Shown: positions 1-9,522, numbered from the stretch's first letter. The stretch: DNA of 64,000 nucleotides from JBALVT01 sp045110675 (GCA_045110675.1 JBGCGJ010000015.1:82488-146487); one strand, 5' to 3'. Translations and numbers: made by a program. Notes: generated by a model not told the origin, from the sequence alone.

Positions 1-3000
1 CGTCCTGACAAAGTCCGCGGCTTTAACTAGATTTGAAATTGTCCCAGTTTCGGTAATTTCAAAACACAGGCGATTAGTGCCTACACCAAATTCGGAAATT
101 TGCTCTAGCAGATATTCCATGAACGCGTCGTCGGTGACACTGTGCCCTGAAAGATTAATGGAAATATTGGGAACAACTTTCTGATTGTCGACAAGATTGC
201 TAATCCATTTAAAGGCTTCTTTTACCACCCAGCGATCTACCAGTGTCATGTACCCGTAGCGTTCCGCATTCTCAATAAATTTGACCGGTGAACTGAGGCT
301 GCCATCATCTTCGGTGAGTGCCAGCAGCAACTCAAAGTGCTGAGACACAGTGGTGCCACTTTCGATCTGAGTTTGGACAATGGGCTGAGCGCGAAGCGCA
401 AAACGATCGGTTTCAATAGTCTGGCGGATTTCAGCTTCGGCCTGGGCCTGCAGGTTTTGATATGTCTGTGCTTGCTGGCCGTCTTCTTCAAAGACGACGA
501 CGCAGTTGCGGCCGTTTTCTTTGGCGATTTTCATCGCGTTGTGAGCACCCTGCAGAATCTCCTCTACCTCGGGGTAGTAATCGACAACGGGTGCTATACC
601 AATGGAAACAGTGAAAGTCACCTTCTCCCCTTCGATGTCGACACTGCTGGCTTCAATATCGCTGCGAATCTTTTCGGCGTACAGCTTGGCTTGTTCCAGG
701 CTTCGATCGAGAAGCAACACGGCGAACTCGTCACCCTGCAATCTCGCTGAAGAAGATTTCTTACCGTGTAGCTGTGATAGCAAGCGAGCAAATTCTGTCA
801 GTACCTGATCGCCATTCACTCTATCGTAAACCTCGTTTACCAGAGCAAAATTGTCGATATTCATCCACATGACAGCGTGCTGAGAATGCTTTCTCTGAGC
901 GTGTCTTAACGCTCGTGCCAGCTGGTCAATAAAGGTTTCACGGTTGATGAGACTGGTTAAGGTGTCGTGATTTTTATTGAAGCTGAGAGACTTCTGAACA
1001 TCTTCCAGCGTCTCAAACATGCTGCGGTCTACCAGAGACAGTTTGTCTGAGGGTGGGGGAGGTTGAACTCCACGGCCTAATTGCCTGGCAAGCTGCACTG
1101 AACTCAGGTCGGCATTTTTCTGGCCTCGCTCGTTGACGAAAATGTACCTGTCCTTGGCTTCACTCACCCAGGCCAATTGCATTCTTCGCTTTTGGCCCTG
1201 GCTGTCCTTGTACGTTAGCCAAGTGCCCTTTTTGAGTTCCTCGACTCGGCGGATCCAGCGTCGCAGCCGCGGTAGGTTTTCTATCTTTGATCGCACTTCC
1301 GCCGGTGCTGGGGCGCTGTCCTTTTCAGGGGCCGCGACCTCGACGAGTTTGATCGGTTTCTTACCCGCTAAAATATCTTTGAGCTGTTCCAAAACTCGCT
1401 GATGATCGACGTTGGTAGGCAGAGCCGCGGAGATCTGTTGATCAATGAGATCGATTAGTGGTTCGGCCTCGTTGGAGCGCTGCATCAGAACATCTTCGTC
1501 CAGCACCACTTCTTCTTGCTCTCCAAGCCATTGGACCAGTGTGTCGAGTGTTTTAATATGGTCTTTCCACAGCTGGCTGTCTGGACCTTCTTTAACGTGT
1601 GTCAGGATTAGTAGATCTTGCCAGCCGCTGTCGATCAGATTGATTAGCACTTCCGGCGCTGAGGGTGGGGCGATTCTCGCAGCGAGTATCTCTTGAACTG
1701 CCAGCTGAGCCAGCCGGAGTTTTTCATTGCCCTCCTGGGTTTTTACAACTCGGTCGACGTTGCGCGTAATCGCTTGATCTTGCTTCGCGACCAGCTTATT
1801 CACTTCAACCAACGCAGAATCAAACACCGTGCTGTCTGTTTCGTAGTCGGTCACAATGTTATCGACTATTCGTTCGATTCGACCCTCAAGGACTTTGTTC
1901 GGGAAATTGGCGGAGGTCGTCAATTGAGCGAGCTTATCCATGACGCCGCGTGCAGAGTGGTCGCGGTCGACAAAAAACTGAGGTTCAAGCAGCGCAAGTT
2001 TCGCCAGAGGTATTTGTAAATTTCCCAACACTGGCTTCAAATCAGCAGTGACATCCATCTGTGATTTAATGCTGCCAAACATGGTGTCAACCAGGTCTAA
2101 CTGGTTCAGACTCTCGGCGGAGAGTCCCTCGGTGTCCTCGAGTCCGTGAATATCGGACTGATTATTCGCCAAGTATTCCCGCAGCGATGGGCTTTCCTGA
2201 ACAGCATCGCGAAGCTTCGAGTCTTGCTGCATCTGTCCGAGTACACGAGCGATGGAACTTGCATCCGCAAGGTTGCCAGCAGGAGCGGCGGTCTGTGCTA
2301 CGCCCGCACCTGATGTTTGAACTGACGCTGGGCCTGAAGCTTGTGGTTGGCCGCCACTCGCTGCACCTCCCGCACCTGGCCCGGCCACGTTGCCGCCACT
2401 GGCCTCTCGTTTGAAATTGAGGGCATCAATGACAGATTGGTACAGGTTGTCCGGACTAAACCGATCATTGAGCTTTTTAATCACGCCCCCGGCAATTGCG
2501 TCGACCTGATCTTCTAAATACTGTTTTTGTTTAGCCTCTTGGTCTGGCTCAAGCGAAGGTGCTGCGGCTGGTTCGTTCGTTTCGGGTTCGGGAGGTGGCA
2601 CCTCATTTGTTAAGTTGCCAGCAGATTTGGATTCCCGTGATTTTTTAATCGGGCCTGGTCGATTCAGGAGCGAGCCCTTTGCTGCAATTTCAGCTTCTAG
2701 TTCGGGGCATATACCCTGCTCCACAAGAAAGTCGTTGAGCGTCTGGTAGAAGCCTTCCAGTCTGCGAATAAATTGCTGGCCAAAGAAGTCCAACACGTCT
2801 GGCATGGCGCGTTCTGGAATACTCTGTCCTTCGATCGCATGCTGGAAAGCACCGCACAGTTGCGCTACATGGACCGGTAGGCGCACAGTATGTGGGTCGC
2901 GCTCGATGATGTCTGCCAGCCTGATGATTAGGCACTCAAGAGAAGTGCCATACAGTTCTTCACCCACTTTTATTATTCTGGCGACCGCTAGATCATCCTC

Positions 3001-3699
3001 AAATTCTTTGATATCCACCAGGTCCAGGTGTGCGGACTCGTCACTATCACTCTGGGTTTGCTCCGGGGCTTTCTTGTTTGGGGTCAGGTTTTTATAATAT
3101 TCGTTCACCTGTTTAGTCACGGCGGCAATGATTTTCATGCCGTGCTTTTTGACCGCATTCATCGCTTCGTAGTGTACATTTTCACCCGAGGTGATCTGTT
3201 TGGATTTGGCCGATAAATCCAATAGATGGTTACACAGGTCGATGAGATAGTCTTTTAAGAGCTCTTCCAGTTTGGCAATACTTTGTTTTTGCAGAACGGG
3301 AAGGCAATCGTCTGGTCGATAGCTTGAAGGTGATGAATCCTCGGTTTGCGCGGTGCTGTCACTGTTTGTGTTCGGTAGCAGTTTCAGGCAGCGTTGTTCC
3401 AAATCGCCCTCCGGGTCGACAAGCTGCAGCTGCAATGCCGTTCCCTGGACCTCGCTGATCGTTACCTCTAGGTTGTCGATAAAGCCGATATTGTCACGCA
3501 GTGTCCCCATGTTCAGCAGAGCCGATTCGCCCACCGAGATTTTAAAATTCGCTGAAAGGCCGAAATCATCTAGGGCTCGCGTTGAGGACAGGCGCAAGCC
3601 ACCTTTGGCAATCGCCCGAACATCGCCGGACAGCCGCGCCGAACTAGCGAGTTCTAATGTCGCTGGTAGAGTCTGGGCGGACGCTTTTTTGTCAGGCAT
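1..3699 (-). CDS. PilZ-like/DUF1631 protein with GGDEF and EAL domains (3' end outside window)
   Basis: Open frame of 1233 codons from ATG at 3699 to the window edge with no stop, so the C-terminus is missing. The N-terminal ~100 residues look PilZ-like (GDVRAIAKGGLRLS). A long helical middle part matches the DUF1631 type and carries a Gly/Ala/Gln-rich linker. A GGDEF domain follows at about 900-1060 and then an EAL domain from about 1070. The GGDEF signature reads QGDEF instead of GGDEF. The EAL signature reads ELLLA, keeping the Glu but losing the Arg of ExLxR; NLSG and FEITET motifs are retained. Probably a cytoplasmic cyclic-di-GMP effector or regulator rather than a robust cyclase, but this is inference. 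It stands alone, transcribed leftward; the 153 bp between it and the next gene show nothing clear. Confidence 0.8.
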   Translation of the reverse strand, partial: MPDKKASAQTLPATLELASSARLSGDVRAIAKGGLRLSSTRALDDFGLSANFKISVGESALLNMGTLRDNIGFIDNLEVTISEVQGTALQLQLVDPEGDLEQRCLKLLPNTNSDSTAQTEDSSPSSYRPDDCLPVLQKQSIAKLEELLKDYLIDLCNHLLDLSAKSKQITSGENVHYEAMNAVKKHGMKIIAAVTKQVNEYYKNLTPNKKAPEQTQSDSDESAHLDLVDIKEFEDDLAVARIIKVGEELYGTSLECLIIRLADIIERDPHTVRLPVHVAQLCGAFQHAIEGQSIPERAMPDVLDFFGQQFIRRLEGFYQTLNDFLVEQGICPELEAEIAAKGSLLNRPGPIKKSRESKSAGNLTNEVPPPEPETNEPAAAPSLEPDQEAKQKQYLEDQVDAIAGGVIKKLNDRFSPDNLYQSVIDALNFKREASGGNVAGPGAGGAASGGQPQASGPASVQTSGAGVAQTAAPAGNLADASSIARVLGQMQQDSKLRDAVQESPSLREYLANNQSDIHGLEDTEGLSAESLNQLDLVDTMFGSIKSQMDVTADLKPVLGNLQIPLAKLALLEPQFFVDRDHSARGVMDKLAQLTTSANFPNKVLEGRIERIVDNIVTDYETDSTVFDSALVEVNKLVAKQDQAITRNVDRVVKTQEGNEKLRLAQLAVQEILAARIAPPSAPEVLINLIDSGWQDLLILTHVKEGPDSQLWKDHIKTLDTLVQWLGEQEEVVLDEDVLMQRSNEAEPLIDLIDQQISAALPTNVDHQRVLEQLKDILAGKKPIKLVEVAAPEKDSAPAPAEVRSKIENLPRLRRWIRRVEELKKGTWLTYKDSQGQKRRMQLAWVSEAKDRYIFVNERGQKNADLSSVQLARQLGRGVQPPPPSDKLSLVDRSMFETLEDVQKSLSFNKNHDTLTSLINRETFIDQLARALRHAQRKHSQHAVMWMNIDNFALVNEVYDRVNGDQVLTEFARLLSQLHGKKSSSARLQGDEFAVLLLDRSLEQAKLYAEKIRSDIEASSVDIEGEKVTFTVSIGIAPVVDYYPEVEEILQGAHNAMKIAKENGRNCVVVFEEDGQQAQTYQNLQAQAEAEIRQTIETDRFALRAQPIVQTQIESGTTVSQHFELLLALTEDDGSLSSPVKFIENAERYGYMTLVDRWVVKEAFKWISNLVDNQKVVPNISINLSGHSVTDDAFMEYLLEQISEFGVGTNRLCFEITETGTISNLVKAADFVRT

Positions 3700-3852
3700 A
3701 TTGTGTCTTCGGCAGAGGTAACCAAGGATGACTTCGCAATAGGCTTTGAATCCTATTTTTATACGGGCGCTTTCCGTTCATATTACACTGTCCTTAGTGT
3801 TGGCCACAAGGCTCCGTGACCCATAGAGGGCAGGAAGCAAGAGGTTTACGGC

Positions 3853-6072
3853 CTACCTTTTCCGTTTGCGTTTTAGTGATTTTTTGAATTTTTGTTTGTA
3901 GTCATAATAGTGAAACGGCACGGCCCATCCCCTGGCAAATTTCCTGCCCATACGAGACTCATAACACTCCACAAATTGGCGTCTGTCAAGCCAGTCTAAC
4001 TTGTAGCAAATACGCATCAGATCCTGCAGTCTGTGTCGTTGTTTTAAACCCGACCCATTGCCTAGCCACGCGCGGCCAATATCAATAAGATAAGGTTGAA
4101 TTGACCCATCGCCCAGTTGCTTCAGTAGAAGATTCCCAGCGGAGAGATCGCGGTGAACTATCTGCTTATTGTGCATCTCGCAGGTAAATTCTGCCAGGAT
4201 TTTAAACCAGGTGTGTTTGTCTACACCGCGATACTCGCGGGCCCCATCCCTTATTGCTCCGTAGACGTCTCGGGCGGAAAATGCACCGGGTATAAATTCG
4301 CACAAATACCAGGAATCTCGAATTCCCGGTTTCTGAGACTGCTCATAGTAAGCAATTGGCATGGGTGTTTTCACACCGCGTCTGAGCATTTCGCAAGCGT
4401 TGTTCCAGTGCCGTTTGCCCTTGCTGGGTCTGAAGCGATAGGTCAACCGTTTCAAACCCATAACTCTATTGAGTTTTACTGAGACCTGATCGCACAAGCC
4501 CCTAGTATCTTTTACATTCCAGATTCGATTGCGAGCATCTCTCAATACCCCGGTCTCTTCCAGTGTGGGAATAATGCTCGGGCGCAGTCTGTGGATCGTA
4601 GCTGCGTCAGATAGTTGTGCGTCCGCTCGCAACATGGCGGCGCCGCACCAAGTGTCCTCGGAGTCGGGGATAGATCGATGGTGAGGAGAGCTTAAATGAA
4701 TGGTGTTGTTTCCGGGAGTCGTTGCGGCGCGAGCCAAAACCGGAAAGGCCCCGGGGTTGGAGAATTCGATAAACACAGGCTGCTCGCTGATCACTACCTG
4801 TCGCTCCAGGACAGTGCCGCAGGCGTTGAAAAATTGCGCAGCTGCCAAATCTTGTTGTTCAAAAATCGAATCAACAGGCCAACTCATACCGTCACGGCAC
4901 CACGCCAGATAGGACACTCTATTCCCCTCAGATTCGAGTCTCATTATGCTCAACCCCTGGGGTTGATGTATTTCGGCGCGACACTCACTGCCCGACAGGC
5001 GGCTTACCGCATAGCTCAGTGCGCGAAACCCATCGGTGATTTGAAAGTCCTCCAGGACGCCGCGAACGCTCTGGTAGTAACTGACCTGATCTATGACAGG
5101 GTATTGATCAACTTGATCACTGATTAGACCGTCTCTTGCGCAGATCAGAGGGCCCCAATAGATTCGCCTTAGTGCACCGCTACTGGCGGCCAGGGCCAAG
5201 TACCGCAATAGATAGTCAACCCGTTTTTGTTCCGGCCAGGCCGAGCGTCTTGATAGGCGTTTTGAGGTCCAGCATTTGTAGGTGCAGATGGTGTCTGGGC
5301 TGCCGTTGCTGGAGCCAATATGGTTAAGAATGCGGGCTTTCTTGAGCAAGTTCATTTTCAACAAAGGCGAGGCCAATTTGCCGAAGACTCTGTGGTCGTA
5401 AGCCTCCGGTTCTACCACGCGTTCGACAAACAGGTTGTCACTGTGAACATCTGGTGAGCGACCCAGCCGCTTCATAAACCTCAGAAAGCTGGCGTTGTAC
5501 AGGGGTTCAAAATCTGAAACGTTGGGCCCTACTAGCTGGAAATCCTCCCCCTGTGTCAATTCGACCGCCGCATCCCAAGCCGTTTGGTAGGACAGGAATG
5601 AAAACCCGGACCAGCGTCCTCGGTTCGGTGTGCTACCGATTTCGAACTGCGAGATTTTGCCCCTATAGCAACTAAATACCGCCCCGAGGAATTCTCGCCA
5701 GCGGAGCTGTGCCTGGGTGTCTCGATACAAAGCTTTTGCTTCATCCAAGGGTGGAAACAAGTCCAGCATCACCTCAAAGTCGTCATCTAGCAGTCTTTCC
5801 AACAGTCGTTGCCCATTGCCACCCAGGCTGTCGTAGCTGAAGTCCATTCGAACCTGTTTGATATTGAGATCCGCGAGGCGCTCGAGAATATAACTGTCTA
5901 CCGCTGGGTCGGAGGAGGGCGCAACGTTGATGCCGATGTAGTCGTTCGGTATTCCAACCATGGGCAGCGGTTTTTCGGAAAGCCGCAACCATGCCACGAT
6001 TTGGGTTAGTGCACTGGCGAAATCCAGAGCAGCGAGCGCAGTGGCTCGGATAGGCCGTAAATGTGTGTTCAA
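3853..6072 (-). CDS. Fusion of glycosidase-like barrel and lipopolysaccharide-kinase-like (WaaP/InaA) domain
   Basis: 739 residues. Residues ~40-330 resemble a clan-A glycoside hydrolase barrel (IGINVAPSSD, VRMDFSYD, FEIGSTPNRGRW). The segment that would carry the acid/base Glu of a NEP motif reads STPN, so the barrel may be catalytically degenerate. Residues ~500-720 are a protein-kinase-like fold of the Kdo/WaaP/InaA type with HRDLSAGN (near residue 640) as catalytic loop and LIDIG as metal-binding segment. The C-terminus is very basic (KKSLKRKRKR). No signal peptide is evident, so the kinase half is probably cytosolic and membrane-associated. It lies 38 bp downstream of the SDR gene on the same strand and may share its transcript. 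A role in cell-surface glycan modification is inference; the substrate is unknown. Confidence 0.7.
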   Translation of the reverse strand: MNTHLRPIRATALAALDFASALTQIVAWLRLSEKPLPMVGIPNDYIGINVAPSSDPAVDSYILERLADLNIKQVRMDFSYDSLGGNGQRLLERLLDDDFEVMLDLFPPLDEAKALYRDTQAQLRWREFLGAVFSCYRGKISQFEIGSTPNRGRWSGFSFLSYQTAWDAAVELTQGEDFQLVGPNVSDFEPLYNASFLRFMKRLGRSPDVHSDNLFVERVVEPEAYDHRVFGKLASPLLKMNLLKKARILNHIGSSNGSPDTICTYKCWTSKRLSRRSAWPEQKRVDYLLRYLALAASSGALRRIYWGPLICARDGLISDQVDQYPVIDQVSYYQSVRGVLEDFQITDGFRALSYAVSRLSGSECRAEIHQPQGLSIMRLESEGNRVSYLAWCRDGMSWPVDSIFEQQDLAAAQFFNACGTVLERQVVISEQPVFIEFSNPGAFPVLARAATTPGNNTIHLSSPHHRSIPDSEDTWCGAAMLRADAQLSDAATIHRLRPSIIPTLEETGVLRDARNRIWNVKDTRGLCDQVSVKLNRVMGLKRLTYRFRPSKGKRHWNNACEMLRRGVKTPMPIAYYEQSQKPGIRDSWYLCEFIPGAFSARDVYGAIRDGAREYRGVDKHTWFKILAEFTCEMHNKQIVHRDLSAGNLLLKQLGDGSIQPYLIDIGRAWLGNGSGLKQRHRLQDLMRICYKLDWLDRRQFVECYESRMGRKFARGWAVPFHYYDYKQKFKKSLKRKRKR

Positions 6073-6110
6073 ACAGATTTCCTAGGGCGCTTATTCACGC
6101 GCGCCACGGT

Positions 6111-6887
6111 TTACTTCTCGGCATTGGCGGCGTCTAGAAATGCAGGTTTTTCACCACCTCCGTGTACCGCAAAATTGGTGCCACTAACATACGAAGCCAG
6201 TGGTGAAGCGAAAAAAAGACAGGCGTTGCCGATGTCAGATGGTACTGCCATGCGTCCCAATGGGATTGTCGCGCCTACTGCTGCCACACCTTCAGCATCG
6301 CCGTAGTGCAGTTCTGATTGTTCGGTTTCCGTCAGGCCAACCACTACGGCGTTGACTCTGACCTTGGGCGCCCATTCAACGGCTAATGATGTTCCCAGAT
6401 TAACCAGCCCAGCCTTAGCGGCACCGTATGCAGCGGTACCAGGGGAGGGGCGTATAGTGCTCACGCTCGCTATATTGACGATGCTTCCGCCTGAATCCTG
6501 TGATTGCATAATACGATTTGCGGCTTGACTAAAATTCAATGGAGCGATCAAGTTGAGGCGAATGATAGACTCCGAAAATCTCGGTGAAACGGTGGCGGCC
6601 TCAGCATAAGGTGCGCCCCCGGCATTGTTGATCAGTACGTCGACGGAGCCAAACTGCTTCTGGGCGAATTCAATACAGGCTTCAATTTGCTCGAAATCGC
6701 GCACATCACATTGAGTAAATACGGCTTCATTATCACCACTTCGCGGCATTTCTTCGGGTTCGCTGCGACCACAAATCAAAACCTTCGCGCCGGCGGCGAG
6801 GAAAGACTGGGAAATCCCGGCGCCAATACCTTTGCCACCACCAGTAACAATCACCGATTTGCCCGTGAAATCCAGTGGGTTGTCCAT
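6111..6887 (-). CDS. SDR-family NAD(P)-dependent oxidoreductase
   Basis: 258 residues, the usual length for a classical short-chain dehydrogenase. The cofactor motif TGGGKGIGAG is at residues ~15-24, NNAGG near 90, and the catalytic Ser (NIASVS) and Tyr-Lys (YGAAK) lie near 140-158. Probably a soluble cytosolic dehydrogenase/reductase acting on an alcohol or keto group; the substrate cannot be read from the sequence. It is divergent from the F420 operon (228 bp gap) and upstream of the barrel-kinase gene. The C-terminal tail GEKPAFLDAANAEK extends slightly past the core. Close relatives often sit in lipid or steroid catabolism, which would fit the catabolic genes further right, but this is only suggestive. 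Confidence 0.85.
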   Translation of the reverse strand: MDNPLDFTGKSVIVTGGGKGIGAGISQSFLAAGAKVLICGRSEPEEMPRSGDNEAVFTQCDVRDFEQIEACIEFAQKQFGSVDVLINNAGGAPYAEAATVSPRFSESIIRLNLIAPLNFSQAANRIMQSQDSGGSIVNIASVSTIRPSPGTAAYGAAKAGLVNLGTSLAVEWAPKVRVNAVVVGLTETEQSELHYGDAEGVAAVGATIPLGRMAVPSDIGNACLFFASPLASYVSGTNFAVHGGGEKPAFLDAANAEK

Positions 6888-6912
6888 TTAGCCTAACTCC
6901 TTACATCCGATA

Positions 6913-6945
6913 GCGCGAGCCTGGAGGTAAGGCCGGCTCCCGCGC
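6913..6945. promoter_or_regulatory. Inverted repeat in the SDR/npdG divergent spacer
   Basis: GCGCGAGCC (6913-6921) pairs with GGCTCCCGCGC (6935-6945), giving nine pairs with a two-base bulge and a 13-nt loop. It lies about 25 bp upstream of the SDR start, in the spacer between the divergent SDR and npdG genes. It could be an operator or a 5'-leader hairpin of the SDR transcript. The rest of the 6888-7115 spacer shows no convincing sigma-70 promoter. Confidence 0.35.
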
Positions 6946-7115
6946 TTGTGATTGGACAGTGATTTACATAAGATGCCTCAGCGGTGCCCATCCTAACTCA
7001 ATTTGGGGAGGCTGGAAATTACCGCCTCGATTAATCAGTCCTCGGTGCAGCATTCACTCCGCTTGCTGGTTTGGGCTGTATCTCACTTAGAAAAAACTCA
7101 TTGGGAACATTGTTT

Positions 7116-7799
7116 ATGACGACAGAAAGTTTACCCGTACTTGCCATACTTGGTGGTACCGGAGATCTCGGAACCGGACTGGCTCGCCGTTGGTCACAGG
7201 CCGGCTATCAAGTCATTATCGGCTCTAGAACAGTTGAAAAGGCTGAGACGGCGGCAGCGGACTTGCGCGAAGTGATGGCCGAGCGCGGTGTCGCTGAAAT
7301 TAGCGTGCAGGCGATGGAGAACTTAGCGGCTGCCGAGGCGGCTGATATTGTCACCCTGACTGTTCCCTTCAGCCATCAATCGAGCACTTTGGAGCTGGTG
7401 AAACCTGCGCTGCAGGGCAAAATTCTTATCGACGTCACGGTTCCTCTTAAACCCCCGAAGGTTGCCAGAGTTCAAATGCCGCCAGAGGGCAGTGCTGGTC
7501 AGATCGCACAGGAACTCCTGGGTGAAGATGTCAGCGTTGTTTCAGCTTTTCAAAATGTCGCTGCCCACCACTTGCAAGAAGGCAGCGGAATACATTGTGA
7601 TGTGCTGGTGTGTGGCAATAAGAAGGTCGCGCGAGAAGCGGTGATTACTCTGGTTGAAGCCGCAGGTATGCGCGGATTTCACGCGGGGATGATTAACAAC
7701 GCCGCAGCCGCCGAAGCGCTCACGTCTGTGCTGATTGTCATCAACAAACAGTACAACTGTCACGCAGGTATCACCATCAGTGGACTGGAAGATGGCTAA
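7116..7799 (+). CDS. npdG: F420-dependent NADP reductase (NADPH:F420 oxidoreductase)
   Basis: Transfers hydride between NADPH and coenzyme F420 in the cytosol. The ATG at 7116 gives 227 residues beginning MTTESLPVLAILGG; an in-frame start at 7071 would add 15 residues not expected in the family. The Rossmann motif GGTGDLGTG lies at ~12-20, followed by IGSRTVEKAE, which fits NADP recognition. SAFQNVAAHHLQ and NNAAAAEALT are typical Fno/NpdG segments. It is the first gene of a five-gene F420 operon; its TAA stop overlaps the ATG of cofE by one base. Co-location with the complete biosynthetic set makes the F420 assignment strong. Confidence 0.9.
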   Translation: MTTESLPVLAILGGTGDLGTGLARRWSQAGYQVIIGSRTVEKAETAAADLREVMAERGVAEISVQAMENLAAAEAADIVTLTVPFSHQSSTLELVKPALQGKILIDVTVPLKPPKVARVQMPPEGSAGQIAQELLGEDVSVVSAFQNVAAHHLQEGSGIHCDVLVCGNKKVAREAVITLVEAAGMRGFHAGMINNAAAAEALTSVLIVINKQYNCHAGITISGLEDG

Positions 7800-8566
7800 T
7801 GCCCGGGAAGTTGGAACTCATACCGCTCGAGGAATTCCCCCGCGTTTTACCTGGAGATGATTTAACGCAATTACTTGCAGCGTCACTCGAGCGCAATCAA
7901 TTGACTTTGTGCTCGGGCGACGTGCTGGTAATTGCTCAGAAAATTGTTTCCAAGGCAGAGGGTCGCTATGTAAGACTCAGCGATGTAACACCCTCTGAAA
8001 GGGCACTGGCCGTCGCAGCCGAAGCCGATAAAGATCCACGCCAGGTTGAACTGGTTTTACGTGAATCTAGTGAGGTGCTTAGAGTGCGTCCCGGCGTCAT
8101 CATCGTCGAGCATCGCAACGGCTATGTTCACGCCAACGCCGGCATCGATAAATCCAATATCCCCAATAGTAAAGAGGATCCGCAGGTACTGCTATTGCCC
8201 CTGGATTCCGATGAGTCCGCTCAGTCGATTCGGCAGCAGTTGGCGGCGCTCGGGCATATCGCGCCGCAGATTATCATCAACGACAGCGCGGGTCGCGCCT
8301 GGCGCAATGGCACCGTTGGAATTGCAATTGGTACAGCCGGCTTTTCGCCTCTTTACAACCAGATCGGCGAGATTGATATGTTTGGCAACGAGCTGGAAGT
8401 TACCGAAGCAGCGGTCGCCGATGAGCTCGCGGCTGCGGCATCTCTGGTCATGGGTCAGGCGGCTGAGCAGTGCCCGGTGGTATTGGTTCGAGGGGCTAGC
8501 TTGCAAGCGGCTGAAGTCGATTCCAAAAGCCTGCTTCGGGACAAGTCCATGGATATGTTTCGCTGA
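7799..8566 (+). CDS. cofE: Coenzyme F420-0:L-glutamate ligase
   Basis: GTP-dependent ligase adding the gamma-linked glutamate tail to F420-0. 255 residues, the length of stand-alone CofE and of the N-terminal half of actinobacterial FbiB. Motifs seen include DVLVIAQKIVSKAEGR (~41-56), NAGIDKSN, IINDSAGRAWRNG and GNELEVTEAAVADELA, all characteristic of CofE. The C-terminal FMN/nitroreductase-like domain of FbiB, which in mycobacteria reduces dehydro-F420-0, is absent. It overlaps npdG and cofD by one base on each side (TAATG and TGATG junctions), implying translational coupling. Confidence 0.93.
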   Translation: MPGKLELIPLEEFPRVLPGDDLTQLLAASLERNQLTLCSGDVLVIAQKIVSKAEGRYVRLSDVTPSERALAVAAEADKDPRQVELVLRESSEVLRVRPGVIIVEHRNGYVHANAGIDKSNIPNSKEDPQVLLLPLDSDESAQSIRQQLAALGHIAPQIIINDSAGRAWRNGTVGIAIGTAGFSPLYNQIGEIDMFGNELEVTEAAVADELAAAASLVMGQAAEQCPVVLVRGASLQAAEVDSKSLLRDKSMDMFR

Positions 8567-9522
8567 TGGATCCAAGCAAGATACTGGCCCTGACAGGGGG
8601 TGTTGGTGGTGCGAAACTCGCCCTGGGTCTAACAGACCTACTCGGTGTGGATCAGCTCGAAATCGTGGTCAATACCGCCGATGATTTTCGCCACCTGGGC
8701 CTGAATATCTGCCCCGATATCGACACTCTGCTCTACACGCTCTCCGGGAAAAGCAATCAACAATTAGGTTGGGGGCTTGAAGGGGAATCCTGGGCGGCAA
8801 TGGATGCGCTGGAACAGCTTGGCGGGGAGACATGGTTTCGCCTTGGCGATAGAGATTTGGCCACCCATTTGTGGAGGACTCAGGCCCTTGGGGATGGAAC
8901 GGCTCTGGCGCAGGTAACTGATAATTTAGCTAAGCGCATGGGTGTTCAATACTGTATCCATCCCATGTCCGATGACCCGGTCAGTACACTTGTTCACAGC
9001 GAAGAAGGTGATCTGCCCTTTCAACACTATTTTGTCCGTAGACAATGCGCACCAGCGGTCACTGGCTTCAGCTTTCGGGGGCTTGATCGAGCCGTGATCA
9101 ACCCTGCCGTGAGCGAACTCATCGCCAGCCAATCCCTCAAAGGCGTTGTGATCTGCCCCTCCAACCCCTTCGTCAGCGTTGATCCGATTTTAAAACTTCC
9201 GGGCTTTTACGATTCTCTTAAAGCCTCCAATGTTCCCGTTATTGCCGTAAGTCCGATTGTGGCGGGGATGGCAATAAAAGGTCCGGCGGCGAAAATGATG
9301 GCCGAACTCAACATGCCAGTGACTGCATTGGCGGTCGCCGAGCACTATGCGGAGCATTATCCTGGGTTGCTGAACCATTTCGTTATCGATCAAAGTGACG
9401 GTACACTAGCCCCTGCGATCAATGAATTAGGAATGGTAGCGGACATAACCGCCACGGTAATGAAAACACGCGAAGATAAAAAAGCACTGGCAGAGTTCGT
9501 TCTGCGATTGTTAGAGCCCTAA
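8566..9522 (+). CDS. cofD: 2-phospho-L-lactate transferase (CofD/FbiA)
   Basis: Transfers the phospho-lactyl (or phosphoglyceryl / phosphoenolpyruvyl) moiety from the GDP-activated donor onto Fo, yielding F420-0 or an analogue. 318 residues, normal length. The N-terminal GGVGGAKLALGL (~11-22), then NTADDFRHLGLNICPDIDTL (~37-56) and GWGLEGESW, then SNPFVSVDPIL and SPIVAGMAIKGPAAKM near 205-245, are the family signatures. It starts inside the cofE stop codon and is followed by cofC after 17 bp. Which three-carbon acid it accepts cannot be decided from sequence alone. Confidence 0.94.
   Translation: MDPSKILALTGGVGGAKLALGLTDLLGVDQLEIVVNTADDFRHLGLNICPDIDTLLYTLSGKSNQQLGWGLEGESWAAMDALEQLGGETWFRLGDRDLATHLWRTQALGDGTALAQVTDNLAKRMGVQYCIHPMSDDPVSTLVHSEEGDLPFQHYFVRRQCAPAVTGFSFRGLDRAVINPAVSELIASQSLKGVVICPSNPFVSVDPILKLPGFYDSLKASNVPVIAVSPIVAGMAIKGPAAKMMAELNMPVTALAVAEHYAEHYPGLLNHFVIDQSDGTLAPAINELGMVADITATVMKTREDKKALAEFVLRLLEP

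Noticed and set aside
337..750. Plus-strand open frames of 60-140 codons across the first 3.7 kb
   Set aside because: They lie opposite the DUF1631/GGDEF/EAL protein, have no family features and are shadows of it.
4696..5127. 143-codon plus-strand frame opposite the barrel-kinase gene
   Set aside because: Antisense to a well-supported coding region and without recognisable domains or start signal.
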